A stretch of DNA of 64,000 nucleotides from Halopiger goleimassiliensis. GTDB taxonomy: Archaea; Halobacteriota; Halobacteria; Halobacteriales; Natrialbaceae. Below, one piece after another: positions 52,249-61,111 of the stretch (position 1 is its first letter; every line of letters starts with the position of its first letter). The stretch is from assembly GCF_000455345.1 (NCBI RefSeq), contig NZ_HG315690.1, forward strand, positions 2,245,360-2,309,359, in the 5' to 3' direction. The translations under genes were made by a program, and so were the position numbers. The notes beneath the pieces were generated by a model. That model was given only the letters and a program-made list of their open reading frames with translations, was not told where the DNA came from and did no database searches.

Positions 52249-52932
52249 ATGGCGGATATTCAACAGGAAATATGGGAGAACTCAAAGCATGGCGAAGGAG
52301 CGTGTAGGGGGTGTCCAAAGGCCGGGAGCGAATACAATCATCCGGGGTTCTTCAATTACGAGGCAGATATTCTTATTATAGAGGAGGCACCCTCGTTCCC
52401 CCACTTCGATTTCGCCGACTATGATAGGTCTGGTGATTACGAATGGTATAGGACCTTCTACGAGGAAGAACATCTGGACTCCATTCTTTCTTGGCCTCCT
52501 GTCAGGCTGTTTCTCCGACCAATATTTGAACCATTAGGCTTTGAAGTGTCCGACATAATCGAGGAAGTCTACATGACGAGTAGCGTGAAGTGTCCTGTCA
52601 AAAACCGCAAATTCGATGAACCATTCACATCGTGCCGGTCCTATCTTGAACAGGAAATCATAGAGATAGACCCTGAGGTAATCATTACTGCAGGCAAGTT
52701 AGCGACCGAAGGAACTGCTGGGCTATTAGGGGTCTCACCCACGCAAATACGTGACCTCAGTATTTCTAAGCCGGAGTGGTGGGGCTTAAGCAAGTTCGAC
52801 ACTAGCCCGCCGCTGATTCATATCCCTCATTGGGGATATTACGACAACCACAATCGACTGACCGATGAGGAATGGGACGAGTGTCTCCACTCGGTACGTG
52901 AGGGACTACGAGATACAATATATACGGACTGA
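52249..52932 (+). CDS. Divergent Fe-S uracil-DNA glycosylase-superfamily protein
   Basis: A 227-residue protein from ATG 52249. Four Cys are placed like the iron-sulfur ligands of family 4/5 uracil-DNA glycosylases: two in ACRGCPKAG and two in VKCPVKNRKFDEPFTSC. ILIIEEAP replaces the usual IGEAPG, and YMTSSVKC stands for the NVVKC block. The C-terminal HIPHWGYY may replace the usual HPS motif. Key catalytic loops are therefore altered, and the substrate may differ. An upstream TTG start is less likely. It lies in the accessory segment beside the Mrr pseudogene. Confidence 0.75.
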   Translation: MADIQQEIWENSKHGEGACRGCPKAGSEYNHPGFFNYEADILIIEEAPSFPHFDFADYDRSGDYEWYRTFYEEEHLDSILSWPPVRLFLRPIFEPLGFEVSDIIEEVYMTSSVKCPVKNRKFDEPFTSCRSYLEQEIIEIDPEVIITAGKLATEGTAGLLGVSPTQIRDLSISKPEWWGLSKFDTSPPLIHIPHWGYYDNHNRLTDEEWDECLHSVREGLRDTIYTD

Positions 52933-53253
52933 GACGCCAAACCTCGCAGATGCAGAACTCCCAAACTACGGACTGAGTGTGCTCGACAGAGCCGCTAAAC
53001 ACATTTACTATGGATAGATTGTGAGTCGTGAGTGCCGAGGCCACTGATGTACAGGTACCAACGAAACGTGCTGGTTCTTCGAACCAGTACGGACCACAAT
53101 CCGTACCGGTAGCCAATCACGACGAAGCTTATCAGCCATGACTACGTTTCAATATTACAACTAGAGTGGTCGGTCAACCGACCGTGTAATCTGGAACTCC
53201 GCCTCGAGCACATTCGAAAGCGATATTCCAGCAGGATTGACAGATGAGACACC
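52933..53253. other. Intergenic region containing the second 14-bp repeat
   Basis: No gene is seen. The region carries copy 2 of the 14-bp repeat at 53030-53043 and a short perfect hairpin, TGGTTCTTCGAACCA, at 53071-53085. AT content declines to the right. Confidence 0.4.
53030..53043 (+). repeat. GAGTGCCGAGGCCA, copy 2 (right junction candidate)
   Basis: Identical to 41627-41640 and 55203-55216 and in the same orientation. With copy 1 it encloses about 11.4 kb that contains the integrase, the restriction-modification genes and most of the low-GC DNA. Confidence 0.5.
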
Positions 53254-55035
53254 ATGGGCGTGGAGGACGCCAGCGATATTGATGTGGCAAACAGTGACGT
53301 CATGGAGTGGGCGAAAGCGCACAGTGACGCGTTGCGGTTTCACACCTTGCGCGGAATGGCATCCGATAACGACCGGGAGATATCGCACAACGGAGAGCAG
53401 CGCTTCTGGAAGGTATTTCCCAACCGAAGAATCGTCTTCAGTTGGTTGCTGACGCTGGCTCTCGTCGTCGTCGTTCCGGGGCTCGCTCTCGAGGCAACAG
53501 GGTTCGACCGAATACTGTTCGACGGGACTCTGCCAGCAGCGCTCGACTCCATCTGGTCGTTTCTCGTGTTCACGCTAGCACTCTACGACTGTACAGTACT
53601 CTCCGTGATCACGACGTACGTGACGTTGCCGCCACCTCCATTCACCGGGGTGCATAGACGACAGTTTCTGAGAAGTTGGGTTTCAAACTGCCTGATCGGG
53701 CTGGGTATCTTCGTCGCTTACGGCACTCTCTTCTATCTTGTTATCGGCCTGCTCGCAGTTCTGTCGGTTGCATTAGCTGCTTTTGTGGCGGGAATCCTCT
53801 TCGCGTACACCGTCAGTCGAGTCCTGTGGCGGCTGATTGACCCCGAGCGGGAGGCCGACACGGTGCCACGGTGGGTCCTTGCCGGCGTGCTCGCCGCGTT
53901 CGTCGGCGGGATACTCGTCAATGGCGGTATCGCGGGGAGTTGGACACTCGCTGACTGGGGTATCGCGCTGGTCGCCGGAACGATGATCGTGCTAACGTTT
54001 TCGAACACAAGCGCGCTCCCACAGGGCGTCTTTATGGAGGAACTCATTGCGCTGGAAATCCTCCTTCAGGGTAACGAGCGTCTCACAGACCTGCACGATC
54101 GCAAACGACGACTGGAAGAACGCGCTCCGGACGAGCTACGTATTACCCTCACGCTCCCGGAGCGACTCGAGACGGTCGACGACGCCGAGGAACTCCTCAA
54201 CGCGTCAACCCGGTCCTACAACGAGCGGTGGCTGGATATCTACGAATCGTACGTCGATCACTACCTCGAACTGGAGTCGATGCTCGAAACGAGCGCCGTG
54301 GAGCAGATCGAAACTGGCGACGAGGACGCCGTCGAGACGGTGCTCGCCAGTTTCGCGGAGTGTCTTCACCCATACCACTACACGAGATCAACGAACGCTC
54401 AGGAGGGGGTCGATGTCTTCGGGCACATGGTCGAGGCATACGGAGATGGGGATATCGAGGAAGTCGAAGATCTCTACGGGAGCAGCCTCGTGGAGTATCT
54501 CACAAGCGTTGACGGCCCAGTGGATAGCGATCTCGAATCGGTGTTGGCGTTGTTCGATCCCCCGGCGGACATCCGCGACGATTTCGATATCGGTTCGGAG
54601 ACGATCGAGCGGGCCGACGACCTGCTCGATTACTTCGACTCCTCCTATCGGTCGCTTGTAGTTCGGGCACCCGAGGAGCTAACAATCGACATTCCAATCG
54701 ACGTTCCGGACGGCTCGCCCGAGATGAGCATCCAGGAAGCCGGTGCGTTCCTCGCAGCAGAACCCGGGTCCCGGTTCGAGGCATGGGTAGCTGTGTACAA
54801 TACCTACATCGCCGCCTACAGGCGTCTCGAGCGGACCCTCGAGGATTCCGTCCCGGAGACGGCGGAACAACCGGCCAGTTCCCTCGAAGCGGTCCTCTGT
54901 CGGCTGGCCCAACGGCTGGAACCAGCAGGATACGACGAACATAGGGAGGCAGAGGCCGCGACAGAGCTTTTTGAGGCTGCTGTCGACGCCTACGTTGACG
55001 GGACTGCCGCTCCCGACGAATCGTCGGTGCTGTAG
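53254..55035 (+). CDS. Membrane protein with two copies of an uncharacterised module
   Basis: A 593-residue protein. Residues 60-250 contain five or six membrane helices (VFSWLLTLALVVVVPGLALE, FVAYGTLFYLVIGLLAVL and others). The cytoplasmic C-terminal half holds two related modules, about 291-400 and 472-584. Each begins with a strand such as APDELRITLTLPERL or APEELTIDIPIDVP, continues through a Tyr-rich helix (IYESYVDHYLELESMLE; VYNTYIAAYRRLERTLE), then FAECLHPYHY or LAQRLEPAGY, and ends F-(x)7-YxDG. The same module occurs once in the protein at 62639 and in the partial gene at the right edge. No known family or catalytic residue is recognised. Function unknown. Confidence 0.82.
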   Translation: MGVEDASDIDVANSDVMEWAKAHSDALRFHTLRGMASDNDREISHNGEQRFWKVFPNRRIVFSWLLTLALVVVVPGLALEATGFDRILFDGTLPAALDSIWSFLVFTLALYDCTVLSVITTYVTLPPPPFTGVHRRQFLRSWVSNCLIGLGIFVAYGTLFYLVIGLLAVLSVALAAFVAGILFAYTVSRVLWRLIDPEREADTVPRWVLAGVLAAFVGGILVNGGIAGSWTLADWGIALVAGTMIVLTFSNTSALPQGVFMEELIALEILLQGNERLTDLHDRKRRLEERAPDELRITLTLPERLETVDDAEELLNASTRSYNERWLDIYESYVDHYLELESMLETSAVEQIETGDEDAVETVLASFAECLHPYHYTRSTNAQEGVDVFGHMVEAYGDGDIEEVEDLYGSSLVEYLTSVDGPVDSDLESVLALFDPPADIRDDFDIGSETIERADDLLDYFDSSYRSLVVRAPEELTIDIPIDVPDGSPEMSIQEAGAFLAAEPGSRFEAWVAVYNTYIAAYRRLERTLEDSVPETAEQPASSLEAVLCRLAQRLEPAGYDEHREAEAATELFEAAVDAYVDGTAAPDESSVL

Positions 55036-55202
55036 AGGAGTTCGTCACGCCGACCGATTCACCACTTCGTGGTGAGGATCTCAACCGACTCGGTACGAGG
55101 ATGCGTCGGGCCGACATCGGCATGCACTGAGTACCCGGGCTAGTCATCGGTCATCTATGTATCACGACGGTCAGCCAGCGTACTGGTACATCGTCGGCGT
55201 TC

Positions 55203-55216
55203 GAGTGCCGAGGCCA
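55203..55216 (+). repeat. GAGTGCCGAGGCCA, copy 3
   Basis: Third identical, same-orientation copy. It lies 15 bp beyond the end of the GIY-YIG-like pseudogene. With copy 2 it encloses a 2.2-kb segment carrying only the membrane protein gene at 53254. Confidence 0.5.
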
Positions 55217-55230
55217 TCGGTTTACCCGTA

Positions 55231-55826
55231 TTAGACAGCTATTGTTTTCTCGACTTTTTCTTCTAAACCATCAAGGAAATCAGAATTATAGCATTCCTCT
55301 CCCTGATTCACGTTCCATAGTCCGAATTGACGGACCTTCTCGCTCCAACTGTGGTTCCCGAGCCATTCATCGGAGCGAGCGTCAGTTGGTGACTTCTGGT
55401 AGTTACTGACCAGTGCGATGGCGTTTCGTTCGAGATAGATCCGTTCACTTCCGGGACCTAACTCGTCATCTACCTTGATCCAAAGAAACGGAAACGCCGG
55501 AGATACTCGCTTATTTGCCGCTCTATCTCGAGTTCTTCGAGGCGAAGTTCTCGGCCTGCACTCGAGCCGTCCCCCATTCGGGATATTTTTCCTGGCATCC
55601 GTCGCGGTCGATCATTGCCTCACCGACTCGTTTTCGAAATACAGAGCCTCGATGAGTTCCACTTCCATCGTATGTTTCACTCGTTGCTCCTCAATACATT
55701 CGCAGTCGATCCCAGAGTGATACACTGCTTCCCTCCGAAACAGCCAGAGTGCCGATACGGGTCACGCGAAGTTGATCATTCGGATTTTGGGTTTCATCCG
55801 GAGCAAAGAAGAAATAGACTCCATGG
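55231..55826 (-). pseudogene. GIY-YIG-like protein, multiply disrupted
   Basis: Reading the minus strand from about 55826 gives HGVYFFFAPDETQNPNDQLR, VTRIGTLAVSEGSS, then TGA, then HRGSVFRKRVGEAMIDRDGC and further stops. After a frameshift the other frame reads FPFLWIKVDDELGPGSERIY, LERNAIALVSNYQ, SDEWLGNHS and VRQFGLWNVNQG, ending at TAA 55231-55233. The order and spacing match, from memory, a haloarchaeal/bacterial GIY-YIG-type protein of about 250 residues. The gene has at least three stops and one frameshift, so it is dead. Its 5' end is degenerate, so the left (upstream) limit is approximate. Confidence 0.7.
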
Positions 55827-55878
55827 AAGGATCAGACGAGAGGTTAAATCGTAATATCTAATGGGTTAAAATTAACAT

Positions 55879-56811
55879 ATGAAGACGAGTATCTTCTCGC
55901 ATCGTACCAGAGTACTGTTGGTAAATCGATATGGAACGGATACTGGAGTTACGAACTTCGTAATGAGATACGATTTTGTCGAATCGGACCAAATCAAACA
56001 GTTGGACGCAGAATATACGACCACCGGGTCACCAGAAACCAGACGGCAACTGGCGGACGCACTTGCAGAGAACGCGATACGGGAGTTCGAACACGGAATC
56101 TTCGGTACCGCAGGCAAAGAGATGCGCGAACGGTTGGCGCAACTTCATGAGGAAGCCGACGGGGAGACGGGTATCACGGTCAATCTTGCCGAGACGCTCG
56201 AGGCTGAAGTTCGTCACAATTTCGAGCGAAGTCCCTCGACGAATCCGCTGCCACCGTCCAAACAGCGACAGCGGGTGGCCGACCTTCTTGACCTCGCTGA
56301 AGAGTGTAACGACGGACGCGTTAGGAGCGCAGCAACAGTTGCCGTCGAAGGAGTTATCGAAGACTACAGACTGCCGGAACTGTCGAACAACAGACTTCGT
56401 GTGGAAGTAGACGAACTCGATGCAACTATTGAACTGTTCGAGCGCATCGTCGAACTGAACCTCGATGTCGATGGGAAAGCCGTGCTCTCTGAAATGCAGT
56501 CACACCGTGAAACCGCCAAACAAGAGGCGAAGAAAGCCGAAATAAAATCACATATATTCAACAAATATGTGCTGTTCTTACTCGTTTTCCTCCCACCAGT
56601 CTTCACTTCCTATCTCGGTATTATGATGATTACCGGCCATAGCCCAGCGGAAATATTTACGAACTACCTCACATATAACCTCAATCCAGCATATCGAGTT
56701 GGAGAAATTGCTGGGCTAATCGTCGTAGGACTCGAGTTTATACTGCTCAAACTCTACTTCTGGTATCGAAAACGGACAGAGTTGGATAAAATTCGGAATC
56801 AGTACCTGTAG
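55879..56811 (+). CDS. Helical-repeat membrane protein of unknown function
   Basis: A 310-residue protein. Residues 40-220 are helical and charged, with repeats of the kind RERLAQLHEEADGETGITVN, VADLLDLAEECNDGRVRSAA and ATIELFERIVELN, recalling the solenoid of the 643-residue protein at 30577. Two C-terminal membrane segments follow (YVLFLLVFLPPVFTSYLGIM; GEIAGLIVVGLEFILLKLYF). DNA is clearly AT-richer than the core genome. Its last 96 bp overlap, on the opposite strand, the abnormal 3' end of the amidase gene. Start ATG 55879 follows an AT-rich promoter; ATG 55966 (MRYDFVES) is an alternative. Confidence 0.72.
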   Translation: MKTSIFSHRTRVLLVNRYGTDTGVTNFVMRYDFVESDQIKQLDAEYTTTGSPETRRQLADALAENAIREFEHGIFGTAGKEMRERLAQLHEEADGETGITVNLAETLEAEVRHNFERSPSTNPLPPSKQRQRVADLLDLAEECNDGRVRSAATVAVEGVIEDYRLPELSNNRLRVEVDELDATIELFERIVELNLDVDGKAVLSEMQSHRETAKQEAKKAEIKSHIFNKYVLFLLVFLPPVFTSYLGIMMITGHSPAEIFTNYLTYNLNPAYRVGEIAGLIVVGLEFILLKLYFWYRKRTELDKIRNQYL

Positions 56812-57726
56812 GTTCGTCTGGTTCTCACCGAGCGACAGCGACCGAACTCCGGCGTCGGCTTCGAAGTCGATCCCGTCGAGATCCAGCCAGAAAACGTTCA
56901 GTGAGAGCGCCGACTCGAAGTAGTAGCGTCGGTCACGGTGATCGGCGACCGTGCGCCAACGCGTCGAGGAGATATGCGGCGCGTCCGTCGTACTGATCCC
57001 GTACGGCACGGAGACGTTGCGGATCGCGCCGAAGACGCTCGCCGTTGCGGTTCGACGGTTCTGGGTCTGCGGGATCGCGTCCACGTAGAAACTCGCGCGG
57101 GCGAATCGGTCAGCCGGACGATTCGTTCCCGGCAACATGACCGTTCCACCGATCTCAGACCAGTACTCGTCGAGTGCGAGCTGTTGGTCGAACGTCGGGG
57201 AATTCGTCATCACCTGATACTCCCGACCGTGGTGGATCGTCAACTCGCCGTCGACGTACTCGAGGATGGCACTATCACCCGTGGCGTCCGAGATAGACAG
57301 GTGTAGGGTGGCCAACCGGCCTTTGTCCGGGATTTCGTCGGAAACGACCACGAACTCTTCGTTTCGGTGGTTCTCGACTGCCTCGGCTACCGTCGCGAAG
57401 TTGTCGAGGACGTACTGCGCCCACAGCGAGATCGACAGTCCAGGTCTGTCGCCAGTCCACTCAGGATAGTCGGATTCGGTGAGCCACAGGACGTTCGCAA
57501 CCAGACCCGCCTCGTTCATCCCGTCGGTCGTCGCGATGTCGTACGCGGATGCGACGACACTGCCGTACTCGGCGGTCCACTGTATCGAGGCCGGACCGAC
57601 TTCGCCCGTTCGCTCCACTCCGCGCGGGAACGCCCAAATGTTCGTTCCGATCTCGCCGTGCCAGTCTATCGACCGGCCAGTGAGCACGAGATTCTCGGGT
57701 GCGATATACACTAATCGCGTACACAT
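56716..57726 (-). CDS. Ntn-hydrolase amidase (choloylglycine hydrolase/penicillin V acylase family) with replaced C-terminus
   Basis: A 336-residue reading frame of the linear C-N amide hydrolase family. The nucleophile Cys follows the initiator Met (MCTRLVYIAPEN), and TGRSIDW with the downstream Arg/Asp is typical, as are the blocks TDGMNEAGL, YVDGELTIHHGREYQVMTNS and LPGTNRPADRFARAS. It would self-activate by removing Met and cleave amide bonds of N-acyl compounds. The family-like part ends near SLSLGENQ (about 56818). The last 33 residues are the antisense of the neighbouring low-GC gene, so the original end and stop were lost at a junction. Confidence 0.88.
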   Translation of the reverse strand: MCTRLVYIAPENLVLTGRSIDWHGEIGTNIWAFPRGVERTGEVGPASIQWTAEYGSVVASAYDIATTDGMNEAGLVANVLWLTESDYPEWTGDRPGLSISLWAQYVLDNFATVAEAVENHRNEEFVVVSDEIPDKGRLATLHLSISDATGDSAILEYVDGELTIHHGREYQVMTNSPTFDQQLALDEYWSEIGGTVMLPGTNRPADRFARASFYVDAIPQTQNRRTATASVFGAIRNVSVPYGISTTDAPHISSTRWRTVADHRDRRYYFESALSLNVFWLDLDGIDFEADAGVRSLSLGENQTNLQVLIPNFIQLCPFSIPEVEFEQYKLESYDD

Positions 57727-57941
57727 CTACGGGCTCTCTCCGGTCGCTCGGCCGTTGTGTGCCATAGGCCGGATCATACTGCTGCTCTACTTCGATCAGG
57801 AACATAAGTTGCATTCGGACCAGCTGATACCTTCTCGCGGGAATGGGACCGTCTCACGAGTTCGGAACCGAGGGCGACGATCGGATTGGCGACATGCCTA
57901 GAAATCGGCCAAATCGTGTCGGCTACAATATCACCGTACTG

Positions 57942-58301
57942 TCAAGCAGTGAGATCAGCCGGCGTGTGACGATTCACCTGGCCCGAGAATTCGTTCGATA
58001 CGGCGTTCGTAGCCGTCCTCGCTTTCGAGTGATCCAGTCGCCTACCGTCTCCAGACCAAAATCTGACGACGAAGTCGGCTCGAGGGTTCGACTCCACGTA
58101 CCTGACTGGATCCCCGTCTTTGGCGACGCCGGGGATCGAATGTCGCGGGGGTTCGCTCTCGAACCAGTCGGCCACGGGTCCCTTGTCTGAAAACCGGGCG
58201 AGATCGAGGTGGGCTGCTTCGTACGCCAGCAGCCACGCGACGTGCTCGGCCATGCTCTCGTCTCGGATGCGAACGTTGTCGACTGACCCCCTCCCAGACA
58301 T
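57942..58301 (-). CDS. Small conserved-looking haloarchaeal protein
   Basis: A 119-residue protein beginning MSGRGSVDNVRIRDESMAEH. The central part (VAWLLAYEAAHLDLARFSDK, PVADWFESEPPRHSIPGVAK, SNPRADFVVRFWSGDG) is soluble with conserved-looking Trp and His residues, and the C-terminus is basic. It is divergent from the membrane-protein gene at 58354, sharing about 50 bp. The frame continues much further upstream on this strand, but only this part looks like a protein. No function is known. Confidence 0.6.
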   Translation of the reverse strand: MSGRGSVDNVRIRDESMAEHVAWLLAYEAAHLDLARFSDKGPVADWFESEPPRHSIPGVAKDGDPVRYVESNPRADFVVRFWSGDGRRLDHSKARTATNAVSNEFSGQVNRHTPADLTA

Positions 58302-58353
58302 CGGCGTAACGGGAGGGGAAAGGTCAAATAGCTCGGCAGTGGACTGACAGGTC

Positions 58354-58974
58354 GTGAGCGATAGCCGCCCGGTACCGTTCTCGCCCGTCGGGTTCGCCAT
58401 CGCCCTCGTGGCGGTATCTGTCGGAACAGCCGCAGGACTGGCACTGCTCCCTGCCTTCGGTTCCTTCCTCGGAATGCTCGGCGGCGGAGTTGTCGCCGGG
58501 CTGGCCATCGAGGATCGCCCCCTGATAGAGGCGGGCCTCGCCGCCGTCCTCGCGAATCTCGGCGTCCTCGCCGCGGCGGCGGGTATCGGAACCGGGATCG
58601 TCGCCGCTGTGACCGCGCTCGGGTCGATCGCACCCACGACGCTGCTCGGATCGATCGTCCTCAGCTTCGCCGTCGGCGCGTTCGGCGCGCACTTCGGGGA
58701 CGACCTGCGGGACGGGCTGACCGAACCCGTCGAGGAGTCCTCTCCTCGAGTGACCACGTCCGGCTCTCGCTCGTCACCTGTCGCAGAATCAGCCGCCACC
58801 GACGCTGTCGACGAGACGGAGCGACACGAACCGGCCGCTGACGAAACTCGAGGGAGCGAGACCGAGGGGACTGGGTCCAACGTCGAACGCCGGTCAGAAC
58901 GATCAGAATCCACTGACGACCGCGAGACCGAGCGATCCGAATCCCGCGACGACCTCGAGCTGGACCGCAACTAA
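58354..58974 (+). CDS. Glycine/alanine-rich membrane protein with an acidic tail
   Basis: A 206-residue protein from GTG 58354. Four hydrophobic segments occupy residues 10-115 (VGFAIALVAVSVGTAAGLAL, FLGMLGGGVVAGLAI, AAVLANLGVLAAAAGIGTGI, LLGSIVLSFAVGAFGAHFG). The cytoplasmic tail of 80 residues is Glu/Arg/Ser/Asp-rich with many ER/ESR pairs. It resembles the numerous four-helix, Gly-rich haloarchaeal membrane proteins of unknown role. A TCAAATAG element about 22 bp upstream may be its promoter. Confidence 0.78.
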   Translation: MSDSRPVPFSPVGFAIALVAVSVGTAAGLALLPAFGSFLGMLGGGVVAGLAIEDRPLIEAGLAAVLANLGVLAAAAGIGTGIVAAVTALGSIAPTTLLGSIVLSFAVGAFGAHFGDDLRDGLTEPVEESSPRVTTSGSRSSPVAESAATDAVDETERHEPAADETRGSETEGTGSNVERRSERSESTDDRETERSESRDDLELDRN

Positions 58975-59017
58975 CCGGTTCCAGACGCGAGGGTGGCTTC
59001 CGGATCTCGGGTGTGCT

Positions 59018-59027
59018 GGATTTATTA
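59018..59027 (+). promoter_or_regulatory. TATA box of the subtilisin-like protease gene
   Basis: ATTTATTAGT lies about 26-35 bp upstream of the ATG at 59053, predicting a leaderless transcript. Confidence 0.5.
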
Positions 59028-59052
59028 GTGAGACGAAAGAATAACCGACCAC

Positions 59053-60270
59053 ATGGGCAGACGAGCGTGGTCCCGCCGCGACCTGTTGAAGACGGCCGGG
59101 ACGGGCACACTCGGACTCGGCGTCGGTGCCGCGGTCTACAAGTGGATGGACCGGTACATCGTCGGCACGAGATCGGCCGACGGCGCTGACGCGGCTGCGT
59201 CAGTATCCGACGGCCGGACCGGGGAAGCCGATCTCAGGGACCACACGTCGTTGAAACTGGTCTGGGGCATTTTCTCGAGGGATCGACTCGAGTCCCTGCT
59301 CGCCCGCGACGACGTAGCCTTCGTCCAGCCCGATCACACCCTGACGCGCGTCTCCACGCAGGCCGACGAGCGGGACGAGGGACAGACGCTCCCGTGGGGG
59401 GTCGACCGGATCGACGCCGAGATCGTCCACGCGGAGGGTGTCCTGGGGGATGGCGTCGACGTCGGCGTCATCGACCACGGCATCGACGCGACCCATCCCG
59501 ACCTCGAGGCCACCCTGGCGGACCCGGACGACGACGCCAACCACGAGTCGTGGGTCGACTGCGAGGGCTGCGAACAGCCGTGGTCGGACGAGCAGGGACA
59601 CGGGACCCACGTGGCAGGAACCATCGCCGCGGGGGACGGGGACAGCGGCGTCGTCGGCGTCGCCCCCGAGGCGCGTCTGCACGCGCTGAAGGTCTGCGGC
59701 GGCGCTGGTGGCTGTCGCGCCTCCGCCATCGTCGAGGCGATCCGGTACGCCGCCGACCAGGACTGGGACGTGATCAACCTCAGCCTCGGCTCCCCGCGGG
59801 AGTCCCCCGCACTACAAGCCGCCGGCCAGTACGCCCTCGAGGCGGGCGTCCTGCCGGTCGCCGCCGCGGGCAATCGGGGCGCACCGGACTCCGTGGGCTA
59901 CCCGGCCGCCTACGACGAGTTCGTCGCGGTTTCGGCCACCGACGTCGACGACGAGATCGCCGACTTCTCCTCGACCGGACCCGAGGTCGACGTCGCGGCC
60001 CCCGGCGTCGACGTCTGTTCGACGCTCGTCGACGGCTACGGCGACCGAAGCGGAACCTCGATGGCAGCCCCCCACGTCGCGGGGGCCGCTGCCCTCCTCC
60101 TGGCCGACGGCTACAGCCCTTCCGAAACCCGGGAGCGACTCCTCGAGACCGCCGAAGACCTCGGCGTGGGCGGCACCGAACAGGGCGCTGGACTGGTCGA
60201 CGTCGCGGCGGCGCTCGGGTACGACTCGAGCGACGACGGCCCCGCCACGCGCCCGAACTGTCCGGCCTGA
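59053..60270 (+). CDS. Subtilisin-like serine protease (halolysin type), Tat-exported
   Basis: A 405-residue S8 family protease. The N-terminus RRAWSRRDLLKTAGTGTL is a clear Tat signal. Residues about 60-105 look like a short I9-type propeptide, and the catalytic domain follows. The catalytic triad is D141 in GVIDHGID, H183 in GHGTHVAG and S336 in GTSMAAPH, with oxyanion residue N274 in AAAGNRG. Four Cys (170, 173 and 215, 221) could form disulfides near the active site. Unlike classical halolysins it lacks a long C-terminal extension. It is expected to be secreted folded and to digest extracellular protein. Confidence 0.95.
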   Translation: MGRRAWSRRDLLKTAGTGTLGLGVGAAVYKWMDRYIVGTRSADGADAAASVSDGRTGEADLRDHTSLKLVWGIFSRDRLESLLARDDVAFVQPDHTLTRVSTQADERDEGQTLPWGVDRIDAEIVHAEGVLGDGVDVGVIDHGIDATHPDLEATLADPDDDANHESWVDCEGCEQPWSDEQGHGTHVAGTIAAGDGDSGVVGVAPEARLHALKVCGGAGGCRASAIVEAIRYAADQDWDVINLSLGSPRESPALQAAGQYALEAGVLPVAAAGNRGAPDSVGYPAAYDEFVAVSATDVDDEIADFSSTGPEVDVAAPGVDVCSTLVDGYGDRSGTSMAAPHVAGAAALLLADGYSPSETRERLLETAEDLGVGGTEQGAGLVDVAAALGYDSSDDGPATRPNCPA

Positions 60271-60426
60271 CGCGGTGCCGACCGACGGGCATCCGTTTGG
60301 AGCGGATCGTGGACTCGCGAGGCGACGGGACGGATGGAGGTGACGACCCGCTCGAGTCCGAACCGATCCGTTACGGAGAGTGGTTCCACAGCCAGAATTA
60401 TCCGTCGTTGATCCGAACGACGGACG

Positions 60427-60972
60427 ATGCCTGGCGCTGCATTCCTCACCGGGGAAGCGATCACGCTCCGGGTGCCGGAACCCGAAGACCGCGAGTTTCT
60501 CGCGAGAAACGAAAACGATCCCCGCGTTCGAGCGACCCGAACTGCGGCCTCCCCCTCCGGGACGGAAGACGTAGAGCGGTACATCGGGGGAACCCTGGGG
60601 CAAAGCGACGACACGATCGCGTTGCTCGTCTGCAAGGACGGCGAACCGGTCGGCCTCGTGTTACTGATCCGCGAAAAGCCGGGCGATCGACGATATCGCC
60701 GCGGCGAACTCGCGTTCTGGATCGCGCCCGACGAACAGGGGAACGGCTACGCGACGGACGCGAGTCGGCTCGTACTCGAGTACGCGTTCGAGACCCTCGG
60801 CCTCCACAAGGTCGTCGCCAAAGCCTTCGCGGCGAACCACGCCTCACAGGGCGTCCTCGAATCGCTCGGGTTCGAGCAGGAGGGGACGTTCCGGAACGAG
60901 GTCTACGTCGACGGCGAGTGGCAGGACTGGTATCGATACGGCCTGCTGCGGTCCGAACGGGACGCGGCCTGA
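60427..60972 (+). CDS. GNAT N-acetyltransferase (RimJ/RimL type)
   Basis: A 181-residue GNAT protein. The opening GEAITLRVPEPEDREFLARN is the family's first strand and helix. The acetyl-CoA-binding motif reads ELAFWIAPDEQGNGYATDAS, and HKVVAKAFAANHASQGVLESLGFEQEGTFR is the typical C-terminal half. RimJ/RimL relatives acetylate protein N-termini or small amines or antibiotics; the substrate here is unknown. Length is normal. ATG 60427 is near a TATA-like GAATTATCC at about 60395. Confidence 0.92.
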   Translation: MPGAAFLTGEAITLRVPEPEDREFLARNENDPRVRATRTAASPSGTEDVERYIGGTLGQSDDTIALLVCKDGEPVGLVLLIREKPGDRRYRRGELAFWIAPDEQGNGYATDASRLVLEYAFETLGLHKVVAKAFAANHASQGVLESLGFEQEGTFRNEVYVDGEWQDWYRYGLLRSERDAA

Positions 60973-61111
60973 AGCCGTGGGAGTTCGACGGGGTAGCGGG
61001 CTAATCCAATCGGATCCTAGATACGTCGTCCGGGGATCCGTCCGACGGTTCGGAAGACGATACACTCGTCGGCCCGATTAGTATAAGTATTCGTACTATC
61101 CTCCATCCCCC

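Noticed and set aside
55475-55854. Two short plus-strand frames in this interval
   Set aside because: The minus strand carries the decayed GIY-YIG-like gene here; the plus-strand frames lack normal codon use.
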